From positions 1-14,581 of the forward strand of contig JAEZQR010000302.1 in NCBI GenBank assembly GCA_023413015.1: a stretch of DNA of 14,581 nt. The letters are read 5' to 3'. The translations under genes and the position numbers were made by a program. Of this stretch, positions 5,575 to 13,146 are shown one piece after another (position 1 is the first letter of the stretch; each line of letters begins with the position of its first letter). This stretch comes from Pseudomonadota bacterium. Its GTDB lineage: Bacteria > Pseudomonadota > Alphaproteobacteria > Sphingomonadales > Sphingomonadaceae. The notes under the pieces were generated by a model, which was not told where the DNA came from, made no database searches, and was given only the letters and a program-made list of their open reading frames with translations.

Positions 5575-6636
5575 ATGCCGGTTCGCCCGCGCTCGTTTCT
5601 GATCACCGCTGCCCTGCTGGCGGTTACCGCCTGCGGCCAGGGTGACGCGGCAAAAGCACCCGGCGGCAAGGGCGGCCCGGCGCCGTCGGTCGTCGTCGAG
5701 GCCGTAAAGCCGATGGCCTTCGCCGACCGAATCGAGGCGGTGGGTACCGCCTATGCGCGCGAATCGACGACGTTGGCCTCGACCGTCACCGAGCGCATCG
5801 TGCGGCTGAACTTCACCGACGGCGAATATGTCCGTCGCGGGCAGGTGATCGCCGAGCTGGCGCGCAGCGAGGAGGCCGCCGGCCTGCGACAGGCGCAGGC
5901 GCGCCTGACCGAGGCGCAGCAGCAGCTCGATCGCCTGCGCCAGCTGCAGGAGCGCGGCTTCGCGACCAACGCCCGCGTCGACGAGCAGGTGGCGGCGGTG
6001 AATGCCGCCAAGGCCCAGTCGGGCGCGGTCCAGGCGCAGATCAGCGACCGCGTCATCCGCGCGCCTTTCTCCGGCGTCATCGGCCTGCGCCGCATTTCGC
6101 CGGGCGCGACTGTGACGGCAGGGACCCAGATCGCGACGATCAGCGACCTGTCGCAGATCAAGCTGGACTTCAGCCTGCCCGAGACCTTTCTCGGCGCCAT
6201 GCGGCAGGGCCAGGGGATCGAAGCGCGCGCCGCCGCCTATCCGGGCGAGCTGTTCCGCGGCACGATCGAAAGCATCGAGCCGACCATCGATCCGCTCACC
6301 CGGTCGGTGATGGTACGCGCCGTGCTCCCCAATCCCAATGCGCGGCTGAAGCCCGGAATGCTGGTCACGGTGAGCGTGATCGCGAACCCGCGCACATCGC
6401 TCGCGGTGCCGGAGATCGCGCTTGTTGCCGAGCGCGACCAGAATTTCGTGTTCAAGGTCGATGCCGAGAATGTCGCGCTCAAGACGCCGGTCGAAACCGG
6501 GGCGCGGCAGGAAGGTATGGTCGAGGTGCGCCGCGGTCTGGCGGCGGGCGATCGCATCGTCACCGAAGGTACGGTAAAGGTTCGCGACGGGGGCAAGGTG
6601 AGGACGGCGCCCGCCGCCGAACGCCAGGCAGGCTGA
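5575..6636 (+). CDS. RND efflux periplasmic adaptor lipoprotein (membrane fusion protein)
   Basis: A 353-aa adaptor of the AcrA/MexA type that would link the inner-membrane pump encoded next door to an outer-membrane channel. Residues 1-20 form a lipoprotein signal (ITAALLAVTAC; lipobox VTAC with Cys20). The two half-lipoyl motifs read ASTVTERIVRLNFTDGEYVR and DRVIRAPFSGVIGLRRISPG. Between them, about 97-160, lies a Gln/Ala/Arg/Leu-rich helical hairpin (QAQARLTEAQQQLDRLRQL) that would contact the channel. The beta-barrel and membrane-proximal domains follow, with PNARLKPGMLVTVSV and a final VTEGTVKVRDGGKV. ATG 5575 was chosen because GGGGGA sits nine bases before it and it starts directly at the signal peptide; the frame is open further upstream but without signal-like sequence. 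It ends six bases before the pump gene. Confidence 0.93.
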   Translation: MPVRPRSFLITAALLAVTACGQGDAAKAPGGKGGPAPSVVVEAVKPMAFADRIEAVGTAYARESTTLASTVTERIVRLNFTDGEYVRRGQVIAELARSEEAAGLRQAQARLTEAQQQLDRLRQLQERGFATNARVDEQVAAVNAAKAQSGAVQAQISDRVIRAPFSGVIGLRRISPGATVTAGTQIATISDLSQIKLDFSLPETFLGAMRQGQGIEARAAAYPGELFRGTIESIEPTIDPLTRSVMVRAVLPNPNARLKPGMLVTVSVIANPRTSLAVPEIALVAERDQNFVFKVDAENVALKTPVETGARQEGMVEVRRGLAAGDRIVTEGTVKVRDGGKVRTAPAAERQAG

Positions 6637-6642
6637 TCCGCT

Positions 6643-9600
6643 ATGGTGTTGTCAGACGTTTCGGTTAAGCGGCCCGTCTTCGCGGCGGTGATCGCGATCC
6701 TGCTCGTCCTGTTCGGGCTCGTGGCGTTCGGCCGGCTTTCGGTGCGCGAGGTGCCCGACGTCGATCCGCCCGTCGTCTCGATCGAGACCAGCTATCGCGG
6801 CGCGGCGGCCAACGTCGTCGAGAGCCGCATTACCCAGCTGATCGAAGACCGCATCAGCGGCGTCGAAGGCGTTGAGGCGATCACGTCCAACTCGCAGAAT
6901 GGCCGATCCTCGATCAGCATCGAATTCTCGGCGTCGCGCGATGTGGACGCCGCGGCGAACGACGTACGTGACCGCGTCAGCGGCATTCTCAATAACCTGC
7001 CCGAGGAAGCCGACCCGCCGGAGATTCGCAAGGTCGATGCCGACGAACAGCCGATCATCTGGATTGTGCTGACCGGCAAGGGCCGGTCGCTGATGGACCT
7101 CTACGACTACGCCGACCGCTTCCTCATCGACCGTTTCTCGTCGCTCGATGGCGTGGCGCGCGTGCAGTTCGGCGGTGAAGCCAAGCCGGCGATGCGCATC
7201 TGGCTCGATCGCGAGCGGCTGGCGGCGCTGGGGCTGACGCCCGGCGACGTCGAGAGTGCGCTCCGCCGCCAGAATGTAGAGCTGCCGGCCGGACGCGTCG
7301 AGACGAAGGATCAGAACCTGACCGTCCGTCTCAACCGCGCCTATTCGACGCCACGCGATTTCGAATCGCTGATCGTCAGCCGCGGCGACAGCGGCTACCT
7401 GGTCCGGCTCGGCGATGTCGCGCGGGTCGAGGTCGGACCGGAGAATCCCTACAGCCTGTTCCGCTCGAACGGCGTGCCGGGTGTCGGCATGGGCATCGTG
7501 CGCCAGTCGGGTGCCAACACGCTCGACGTCGCGCGCGCGGCAAAGGCGCAGATCGCCGAAATCTCCAAGACGCTGCCGCCGGGCATGGAGATGGTGATCG
7601 GCAGCGACTCCTCGCAGTTCATCGACGCCGCCATCAGCAACGTCTATCGCACGCTGATCGAGGCGGCGGTTCTCGTCGTACTCGTGATCTACCTGTTCCT
7701 CGGCTCGGCCCGCGCCACGCTGATCCCGGCCGTCACGGTGCCGATCTGCCTGACCGCCACGTTCATCGTATTGTGGGCGTTCGGCATGTCGATCAACCTG
7801 CTGACCTTACTGGCGTTCGTCCTGGCAATCGGCCTCGTCGTCGACGACGCGATCGTCGTGCTCGAGAACATCTATCACCGCATCGAGGAGGGCGAGAGCC
7901 CGCTGGTCGCCGCCTACAAGGGATCGTCGCAGGTGGCATTCGCGGTGGTGGCCACGACGCTCGTCGTCTGCGCGGTGTTCGTGCCGGTGATGTTCATCGC
8001 CGGCAACACTGGCATGCTGTTCCGTGAGTTGGCGGGCGCCATGATCGGCGCGATCGCCTTCTCCGGGTTCGTCGCGCTCAGCCTGACCCCGATGCTCTGC
8101 TCCAAGCTTCTAAAGCGGGAGGCCGGCCACAACCGTCTTACCAAGTGGGTCGACGCGCGCTTCGACCGGATGGCGGCGGCCTATGAACGGACGCTGCGCC
8201 GGATCATCGAGCATCCGATCCTGGTGGGCGGTGCGGCCTTCGCGGTCGTCGCGGCCTGCATCGCGCTTGGTGCCACGTTGAAGTCCGAGCTGGCGCCGGA
8301 AGAAGACCAAGGGATGATGCAGGTCTCGGTGAGCGCTGCCGAGGGCACGGGCTGGAACACGATGCTCGGCTACATGTCCGACCTCGAACGCGACCTGATG
8401 CCGATGGTCGACAGCGGTGAGATCCGTCGCATCATGTTGCGCGCGCCCAATTCGTTCGGCGCGAGCGAGGACTTCGCGGGCGGGCGCATCGTCGTGTTCC
8501 TGAAGCCGTGGGACCAGCGCGAGAAGACCACGCGCGAGGTCATGGACGAGGTGCAGGACAAGCTGCGGCGCCATCCGGCGGTACGCACCAATGCCAGCAT
8601 CCCGGCGGCGCTGTCGCGCGGTCGCGGCCAGCCGATCCAGTTCGTGATCGCCGGCGACACCTTCGAGAACCTGGCGGGGGCGCGCGACAAGTTGCGCACG
8701 GCGGCGGAGCAGAATCCCGGAATCGTCGACCTCGACAGCGACTACAAGGAAACCCGGCCGCAGGTGCTGATCGACATCAACACCGCCCGCGCCGGCGATC
8801 TCGGCGTATCGGTCGACGAGATCGGCCGGACGCTCGAGACGATGATGGGCTCGCGCCGCGTCACGACCTATCTGAACCGCGGCGAGGAATATTATGTGGT
8901 CCTCCAGGCTGAGCCGAAGAACCGCATCAGCCCGCAGGACCTCACCAACGTCTATGTGCGGTCGAACACCACGGGGCAGCTCGTGGCGCTTTCGAACCTC
9001 GTGACGCTTCGCAGCTATGCCGATGCCGGCTCGCTCGGCCGCTACAACAAGCTGCGCGCGATCACCATTCAGGGTAGCCTCGCGCCCGGCTATACGCTCG
9101 GCGAGGCGTTGAACTGGCTCGAGGGGCAGGCGGCGCAGATCCCGGAGATCACGCAGGTCGGCTACAAGGGCGAATCGCTTGCCTACAAACAGACCGGATC
9201 CGCCATCGTGGTGGTGTTCCTGCTGACGATCGTGATCGTCTACCTGGTGCTAGCGGCGCAGTTCGAAAGCTTCGTCCACCCGGCGGTCATCATCATGACC
9301 GTGCCGCTGGCGGTCGGCGGCGGCGTTCTCGGGTTGGTGGTGATGGGGGTCACGCTCAACATCTACAGCCAGATCGGCATCGTCATGCTCGTCGGCCTCG
9401 CTGCAAAGAACGGTATCCTCATCGTCGAGTTCGCCAATCAGCTGCGCGACCAAGGCAAGGCGATCGGAGAGGCCGTGATCGAGGCGGCGGGCCGCCGTCT
9501 GCGGCCGATCCTGATGACCTCGATCGCCACCGTGGCAGGCGCGGTGCCGCTGATGCTCGCGCATGGCGCGGGCGCGGCCGCGCGCCAGTCGATCGGCGTG

Positions 9601-9753
9601 GTGATCGTATGGGGCGTCAGCATCGCGACGCTGCTCACGCTGTTCGTGATCCCGGTGTTCTACAACCGGCTGGCGCGCCGGACCGGCTCGCCGCTCGCGG
9701 TCACCCGCAAGCTCGAGGGCGAACTGGGCGGTGCGGCGCAGCCGGCGGAGTGA
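6643..9753 (+). CDS. RND multidrug efflux transporter, inner-membrane permease (HAE1 family)
   Basis: A 1036-aa resistance-nodulation-division pump of AcrB-like length that would expel hydrophobic or amphiphilic compounds using the proton gradient. It begins with the standard first membrane helix (VSVKRPVFAAVIAILLVLFG), followed by the porter domain (DVDPPVVSIETSYRGAAANV). The second half repeats this architecture. Proton-relay residues are intact: Asp401-Asp402 in GLVVDDAIVVLEN (helix 4) and Lys922 in GLAAKNGILIVEFA (helix 10). The helix 4-6 region and the closing GVVIVWGVSIATLLTLFVIP segment are typical. It starts six bases after the adaptor stop, and AGGCAGG (6626-6632) may be the ribosome-binding site. 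Sequence does not show the substrate. There is no outer-membrane factor gene beside it, so it probably borrows a TolC-like protein encoded elsewhere. Confidence 0.95.
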   Translation: MVLSDVSVKRPVFAAVIAILLVLFGLVAFGRLSVREVPDVDPPVVSIETSYRGAAANVVESRITQLIEDRISGVEGVEAITSNSQNGRSSISIEFSASRDVDAAANDVRDRVSGILNNLPEEADPPEIRKVDADEQPIIWIVLTGKGRSLMDLYDYADRFLIDRFSSLDGVARVQFGGEAKPAMRIWLDRERLAALGLTPGDVESALRRQNVELPAGRVETKDQNLTVRLNRAYSTPRDFESLIVSRGDSGYLVRLGDVARVEVGPENPYSLFRSNGVPGVGMGIVRQSGANTLDVARAAKAQIAEISKTLPPGMEMVIGSDSSQFIDAAISNVYRTLIEAAVLVVLVIYLFLGSARATLIPAVTVPICLTATFIVLWAFGMSINLLTLLAFVLAIGLVVDDAIVVLENIYHRIEEGESPLVAAYKGSSQVAFAVVATTLVVCAVFVPVMFIAGNTGMLFRELAGAMIGAIAFSGFVALSLTPMLCSKLLKREAGHNRLTKWVDARFDRMAAAYERTLRRIIEHPILVGGAAFAVVAACIALGATLKSELAPEEDQGMMQVSVSAAEGTGWNTMLGYMSDLERDLMPMVDSGEIRRIMLRAPNSFGASEDFAGGRIVVFLKPWDQREKTTREVMDEVQDKLRRHPAVRTNASIPAALSRGRGQPIQFVIAGDTFENLAGARDKLRTAAEQNPGIVDLDSDYKETRPQVLIDINTARAGDLGVSVDEIGRTLETMMGSRRVTTYLNRGEEYYVVLQAEPKNRISPQDLTNVYVRSNTTGQLVALSNLVTLRSYADAGSLGRYNKLRAITIQGSLAPGYTLGEALNWLEGQAAQIPEITQVGYKGESLAYKQTGSAIVVVFLLTIVIVYLVLAAQFESFVHPAVIIMTVPLAVGGGVLGLVVMGVTLNIYSQIGIVMLVGLAAKNGILIVEFANQLRDQGKAIGEAVIEAAGRRLRPILMTSIATVAGAVPLMLAHGAGAAARQSIGVVIVWGVSIATLLTLFVIPVFYNRLARRTGSPLAVTRKLEGELGGAAQPAE

Positions 9754-9760
9754 CGACGAC

Positions 9761-10324
9761 ATGACGGGGCTCGCCTCAAGGGACCAGCTGCGGTGGTCGC
9801 TCCTCCGCACCGCGCTCGTCAGCGTGCCGCTCGTGCTGTTGCTGGGGACCTTGTCAGGCCGGCTCGCCGGCTCGGCGGAGGGCAACCCATGGTTCGCGGC
9901 GCTGGCGAAGCCCGATGCCTACCCGCCGGGCGTTATCTTCGGCATCGTCTGGACGATCCTCTACGTCATGATGGGCGTTGCGCTCGCGCTGGTGTGGAAC
10001 GCGCGCGGCGCGAAAGGCAGGGGGCAGGGATTGCTGCTGTTCGCCGCCCAGTTGCTCGCCAATCTTGCTTGGTCGCCGCTGTTCTTCCGCTTCCATCGCA
10101 TCGAGGAAGCCTTCTGGCTGATCGTCGTCATCTTCGGGCTCGCGCTGCTGACGACGCTGCGCTTCGCTTCGGTCCGCCGCCTTGCCGGCTGGCTGATGGT
10201 CCCCTATCTCGCGTGGCTGTCGTTCGCCGCCGTGCTCAATTGGCGCATCCACGAACTGAACCCGGGCGGCGGACCGAACGTTTCAACCGCAGGCGTCGAG
10301 CTGCGCCTGCCACCGCAGGAGTGA
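9761..10324 (+). CDS. tspO: TspO/MBR family membrane protein
   Basis: A 187-aa integral membrane protein of the tryptophan-rich sensory protein / peripheral benzodiazepine receptor family, which binds porphyrins and is linked to tetrapyrrole handling and stress signalling. Five membrane helices can be traced. Family signatures are NPWFAALAKPDAYPPG, then VWTILYVMMGVALALVWN, AQLLANLAWSPLFF and PYLAWLSFAAVLNWRIHELN. The N-terminus is somewhat longer than in short family members. ATG 9761 is preferred over an in-frame ATG at 9731 because the longer version overlaps the pump gene and adds an Arg/Asp-rich stretch before the first helix. GGAG (9747-9750) lies ten bases upstream. It sits seven bases after the pump gene and four bases before ubiK, suggesting one transcript. 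Confidence 0.92.
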   Translation: MTGLASRDQLRWSLLRTALVSVPLVLLLGTLSGRLAGSAEGNPWFAALAKPDAYPPGVIFGIVWTILYVMMGVALALVWNARGAKGRGQGLLLFAAQLLANLAWSPLFFRFHRIEEAFWLIVVIFGLALLTTLRFASVRRLAGWLMVPYLAWLSFAAVLNWRIHELNPGGGPNVSTAGVELRLPPQE

Positions 10325-10328
10325 CTCC

Positions 10329-10673
10329 GTGCAGTCGCAGAACCGTTTCTTCGAGGATCTCGCCAAGCTCGCCAACGGCGCAGCCGGCACATTCGCCGGC
10401 GTCGCGCGCGAGATGGAGTCGTCGATGCGCCAGGCGGTCGAGCGCTTCGTCGGCGGCATGGACCTCGTGCGTCGTGACGAGTTCGAGGCGGTGAAGGCGA
10501 TGGCGGCGAATGCCCGGGCGGAGGTCGAGGCCTTGAAGGCGCGACTCGACGCTCTGGAAGGCAAGGGAGCCGAGTCGGCCAGCCAGGCGGCCGAGCTAGA
10601 CCCGACGGCCAACGAGGCCAAGCGCCGTTCGCGCAAGACGCCGCCGGCCGCTCCGCAAGGCGGGGATGGGTGA
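10329..10673 (+). CDS. ubiK: UbiK-family accessory factor for ubiquinone biosynthesis (BMFP domain)
   Basis: A 114-aa protein of the UbiK/YqiC (membrane fusogenic BMFP) family. In E. coli, UbiK partners UbiJ to aid aerobic ubiquinone synthesis. The N-terminal amphipathic helix (QSQNRFFEDLAKLANGAAGT) and the following RRDEFEAVKAMAANARAEVE coiled coil, which continues through ALKARLDALEG (to about residue 77), are the family hallmarks. The Lys/Arg/Pro-rich tail (KRRSRKTPPAAPQGG) is longer than in E. coli. It starts with GTG at 10329; CAGGAG seven bases upstream overlaps the end of tspO, so translation is likely coupled. The family call is strong. A role in ubiquinone synthesis is assumed from homologues. 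Confidence 0.88.
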   Translation: MQSQNRFFEDLAKLANGAAGTFAGVAREMESSMRQAVERFVGGMDLVRRDEFEAVKAMAANARAEVEALKARLDALEGKGAESASQAAELDPTANEAKRRSRKTPPAAPQGGDG

Positions 10674-10694
10674 TTATCCACAGGATTCCTGCCC

Positions 10695-10723
10695 TTGACG
10701 GCATAAGCGGCCTTGCCGACTCG
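10695..10723 (+). promoter_or_regulatory. Weak promoter candidate upstream of the YbjN gene
   Basis: TTGACG (10695-10700) is a good -35 hexamer, but 17 bases on the -10 position reads GACTCG, a poor match. It lies in the 97-base gap between ubiK and the YbjN gene. It may be a weak or activator-dependent promoter, or nothing. Confidence 0.22.
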
Positions 10724-10770
10724 TTTCGCTGCCGACAGCATCGGCGCGTTGGACTGAGGAGATCGGTCGG

Positions 10771-11277
10771 GTGAACCTCGAAACCGAGATGACGCAGCCG
10801 GCGGCAGCGCCGATCGATATGCTTGAGCATTACTTCGGCGCGCACGGCTGGGCGTGCGAGCGCAACGGGGACGACGAAATCATCGCCTCGATCGAAGGCT
10901 CGTGGACCCAGTACCAGCTCCGCGCGCTCTGGCGCGAGGACGAGCGCATGCTGCAGTTCCTCGCGCTCCCCGATATCCGGGTGCCCGAAGCCAAGCGCGG
11001 CGCGATCTACGAGACAATCGGCCTCATCAACGAGCAATTGTGGATGGGCCACTTCGAGATGTGGGCCTCGGACGGCACACTGCTATTCCGTCACGCCACG
11101 CTGCTGAACGGCGAGGACGAGATCGGGCTGTCGCTCGATCAGGCCGAGACGCTGGTCGAAGCGGCGGTCGACGAGTGCGAGCGCTACTATCCCGTCTTCC
11201 AGTTCGTCCTTTGGGCCGGCAAGAAGCCATCGGAGGCGCTCGACGCGGCCCTGATCGATACGGTCGGCGAAGCCTGA
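10771..11277 (+). CDS. YbjN domain-containing protein
   Basis: A 168-aa cytoplasmic protein of the YbjN family, which has a fold resembling type III secretion chaperones and whose role is poorly defined (stress and motility regulation in enterobacteria). Supporting features are the opening IDMLEHYFGAHGWACERNGD, strands around WTQYQLRALWREDERMLQFL, and the later LLNGEDEIGLSLDQAETLVE with a terminal helix DECERYYPVFQFVLWAGKKP. Start: GTG 10771 with GAGGAGA (10756-10762) upstream; an in-frame ATG at 10789 is an alternative. Position directly after tspO and ubiK is, from memory, a recurrent arrangement in sphingomonads. The stop lies 31 bases from that of the convergent MarR gene. Confidence 0.83.
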   Translation: MNLETEMTQPAAAPIDMLEHYFGAHGWACERNGDDEIIASIEGSWTQYQLRALWREDERMLQFLALPDIRVPEAKRGAIYETIGLINEQLWMGHFEMWASDGTLLFRHATLLNGEDEIGLSLDQAETLVEAAVDECERYYPVFQFVLWAGKKPSEALDAALIDTVGEA

Positions 11278-11288
11278 GCGGCCTTCGC
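11267..11288. terminator. Possible hairpin between convergent YbjN and MarR genes
   Basis: GCGAAG (11267-11272) and CTTCGC (11283-11288) form a six-base stem around a ten-base loop spanning the YbjN stop codon. There is no T-run after it, so it is a weak terminator candidate, noted because the two genes converge here with only 31 bases between them. Confidence 0.22.
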
Positions 11289-11308
11289 GAAATTCGCCCA
11301 GCGGGCCA

Positions 11309-11806
11309 CTAGCCTAGCGCGGCTTGGAGTTCCTGTATCATCGGCCGATCCTCAGCCGGTATGAGCCCCAGCAGCACTGCCCAGAAGCCGGTGACCGCTT
11401 GCTGGCCCGCCTGGGCGTAAGCCCCCATCATCCGTTCGCGTAGCCGCTCAAAGAGGGCGGTCTCCAGCTTGGCGCCTTCGGGCGTAAGCCGGAGGAGCCG
11501 CTGGCGGCGGTCGCGCTTGCCGACCTCGTGGACGACATAGCCGGCGGTCTGCAACTCACTCAGCACCCGGCTGAGCGATTGCTTGGTGATATCGAGCAGG
11601 CGGAGCAGATCCGACACCGGCATGCCTGGGCGACGGGCGATGAAGTAGAGCGCCCGGTGGTGCGCGCGCCCCAAGCCGCTGTCGGCGAGCAATGCGTCGG
11701 CACCCTTGATCATGTTGCTGTAGCCGAAATAGAGAAGTTCGACCCCGCGTCGAATTTCGGCCTCGCGCAGGAATTGCGGCGAAGCGACCGGATTTACGTC
11801 AGCCAT
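11309..11806 (-). CDS. MarR-family transcriptional regulator
   Basis: A 165-aa winged-helix regulator. The N-terminal dimerisation helices (EIRRGVELLYFGYSNMIKGA) lead into the DNA-binding domain: LGRAHHRALYFIARRPGMPV, then the recognition helix in SDLLRLLDITKQSLSRVLSE, and the wing VHEVGKRDRRQRLLRLTPEG with the family's D-R-R-x-R-L-L-x-L-T signature. C-terminal helices close the dimer. Members usually repress their own and neighbouring genes and are released by small ligands. ATG 11806 is chosen because it gives the usual N-terminus; no strong ribosome-binding site is visible (GGGAA upstream). It is divergent from the aminotransferase gene across 64 bases, so that gene is its most likely target. 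Control of the efflux operon is possible but unsupported. Confidence 0.9.
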   Translation of the reverse strand: MADVNPVASPQFLREAEIRRGVELLYFGYSNMIKGADALLADSGLGRAHHRALYFIARRPGMPVSDLLRLLDITKQSLSRVLSELQTAGYVVHEVGKRDRRQRLLRLTPEGAKLETALFERLRERMMGAYAQAGQQAVTGFWAVLLGLIPAEDRPMIQELQAALG

Positions 11807-11807
11807 G

Positions 11808-11836
11808 TTGACGCATTTCCCACGGATGATTACGCC
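11808..11836 (+). promoter_or_regulatory. Candidate promoter for the aminotransferase gene, touching the marR start
   Basis: TTGACG (11808-11813), 17 bases, then TACGCC (11831-11836). The -35 match is good and the -10 weak. It lies within the 64-base divergent region, two bases from the MarR start codon, so a regulator bound here could affect both genes. I found no clear symmetric MarR operator. Confidence 0.3.
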
Positions 11837-11870
11837 CGGCAACCCACACTTAGCAGCAGCGGAGCGCGCC

Positions 11871-12758
11871 ATGGACATGCGGACCTACGATGATCGCGAT
11901 GGCTTCATCTGGTTCGATGGCGAGCTCATCGCGTGGCGCGATGCGCGGGTCCATGTGCTGACGCACGCGCTCCATTATGCGAGCGCGGTGTTCGAAGGTC
12001 AGCGTGCCTACGGCGGCCGCATCTTCAAGCTGTCGGAGCATAGCCGACGTCTGATCAACTCGGCCCGAATCCTAGGCTTCGAGCTGCCGTGGTCGGCAGA
12101 CGAGATCGATGCCGCCTGCATCGCCACGATGAAGGCGAACAATCTCGAGAACTGCTATATGCGGCCGATCGCCTGGCGCGGTTCGGAGCAGATGGGCGTG
12201 GCTGCGCAACGCACCAAGCCGCACATGGCGATCGCCTGCTGGGAGTGGGGCGCTTATTTCGGTGCCGACGTGCTCGAGAAGGGGCTGCGTCTCGATATCG
12301 CCAAGTGGCGGCGCCCTGCGCCGTACACCGCGCCGACCGCCTCGAAGGCAGCGGGACTCTACATGATCTGCACCCTGTCGAAACATGAAGCCGAAGCGCG
12401 CGGCTACAACGATGCCCTGATGTTCGACTGGCGGGGCCAGGTGGCCGAAGCGACCGGCGCCAACATCTTCTTCGTGCACGACGGCAAGATCCACACGCCG
12501 AAGCCCGACTGTTTCCTGGACGGCATCACGCGCCGGAGTGTCATCGATCTTGCCAAGCGTCGCGGTATCGAGGTGATCGAGCGGGCGATTTGGCCGGAGG
12601 AGCTCGAAAGCTTCGAGCAGGCATTCCTGACGGGCAGCGCGGCCGAGGTGACGCCGATCGCCGAGATCGGGCCCTGGCGGTTCGAGGTCGGCGCGCTTAC
12701 CAAGCAGTTGCAGAAGGACTATAGCGACCTGGTATGGGACCGGCTGCCCAACCAGTAG
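11871..12758 (+). CDS. ilvE: Branched-chain amino acid aminotransferase (class IV PLP enzyme)
   Basis: A 295-aa fold-type IV aminotransferase that would transfer amino groups between glutamate and the keto acids of Leu, Ile and Val in the cytoplasm. The motifs HVLTHALHYASAVFEGQRAY, then YMRPIAWRGSEQMGV, SKAAGLYMICTLSKHEAEAR and EATGANIFFV are characteristic. By direct count the PLP lysine is Lys159, with Tyr164 and Glu193, the same numbering as the key residues of E. coli IlvE. The final LTGSAAEVTPIAEIG is the usual C-terminal phosphate-binding region. ATG 11871 is chosen because GGAG lies six bases upstream; a longer in-frame start at 11805 overlaps marR and has no family-like sequence. A D-amino acid transaminase or aminodeoxychorismate lyase is less likely given length and motifs. 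Confidence 0.93.
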   Translation: MDMRTYDDRDGFIWFDGELIAWRDARVHVLTHALHYASAVFEGQRAYGGRIFKLSEHSRRLINSARILGFELPWSADEIDAACIATMKANNLENCYMRPIAWRGSEQMGVAAQRTKPHMAIACWEWGAYFGADVLEKGLRLDIAKWRRPAPYTAPTASKAAGLYMICTLSKHEAEARGYNDALMFDWRGQVAEATGANIFFVHDGKIHTPKPDCFLDGITRRSVIDLAKRRGIEVIERAIWPEELESFEQAFLTGSAAEVTPIAEIGPWRFEVGALTKQLQKDYSDLVWDRLPNQ

Positions 12759-12809
12759 AGGACTCCAAGCGCCTGATTGCTTCGTACGGGCTGAAGTATC
12801 GGAGACAGC

Positions 12810-12838
12810 TTGCGATTTAGCTTAAGTTGCGATATTAA
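12810..12838 (+). promoter_or_regulatory. Candidate promoter in the AT-richer gap before the small secreted-type ORF
   Basis: TTGCGA (12810-12815), 17 bases, then TATTAA (12833-12838), each a 4-of-6 match to the housekeeping hexamers. The area is unusually AT-rich for this window. The sequence TTGCGAT is repeated exactly 17 bases apart (12810-12816 and 12827-12833), and GCTTAA/TTAAGC (12820-12825, 12835-12840) form an inverted pair. This could be a promoter with an overlapping regulator site. Confidence 0.35.
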
Positions 12839-12870
12839 GCGCCCGGGTCCGAAAGCAAAAATTAACAACT

Positions 12871-12887
12871 GCCGGCTACGTACCGGC
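12871..12887. repeat. Short inverted repeat GCCGG-N7-CCGGC
   Basis: Arms GCCGG (12871-12875) and CCGGC (12883-12887) flank a loop containing the palindrome TACGTA. It is not followed by a T-run, so it is unlikely to terminate the aminotransferase transcript. It would sit in the leader of an RNA starting near 12845. Confidence 0.35.
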
Positions 12888-12918
12888 GGATTGGCGACCA
12901 GCTTTAATCGTGGACGTG

Positions 12919-13122
12919 ATGCGGGGCATGTTTAAGTTTCTTGCCATGCTGGGACTGGCGGCCGGCTTGTCGGTCGTGCCAGCTGTTGGCTCGCAGGGCG
13001 CCGGTGCGCTCGGCGCGCGTCAGGCTGTGGTCGATGCCGGGCTGGTGGCCGGCGCGTCTGCTGGTGCGATCAAAACGGATTCGCTGGCTGCACGTGCCGT
13101 TCTGGAGCTGGTAAGCCGCTAA
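12919..13122 (+). CDS. Possible small secreted or membrane-anchored protein (67 aa)
   Basis: Unrecognised. The reading frame begins with MRGMFKFLAMLGLAAGLSVV, a plausible Sec signal peptide or single membrane helix (short basic start, then a Leu/Ala/Gly core, then PAVGSQGA as a possible cleavage region). A short Ala/Val/Gly-rich remainder follows, with a charged end (AARAVLELVSR). Starts at GTG 12910, ATG 12919 and ATG 12928 are all possible; none has a good ribosome-binding site, which lowers confidence. It is the only gene candidate between the aminotransferase and the exopolysaccharide gene. Chance open frames of this length are common at this GC content, so it may not be real. Confidence 0.42.
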   Translation: MRGMFKFLAMLGLAAGLSVVPAVGSQGAGALGARQAVVDAGLVAGASAGAIKTDSLAARAVLELVSR

Positions 13123-13146
13123 ACTACAGCTTCTTGCGCTTTGTGT

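Noticed and set aside
10204..11052. Minus-strand 282-codon frame opposite tspO end, ubiK and ybjN
   Set aside because: Crosses three recognisable plus-strand genes, with an Arg/Pro/Ser-rich low-complexity product.
11805..11870. Longer aminotransferase start at ATG 11805
   Set aside because: Overlaps the marR start codon and removes the divergent control region; ATG 11871 has the proper ribosome-binding site.
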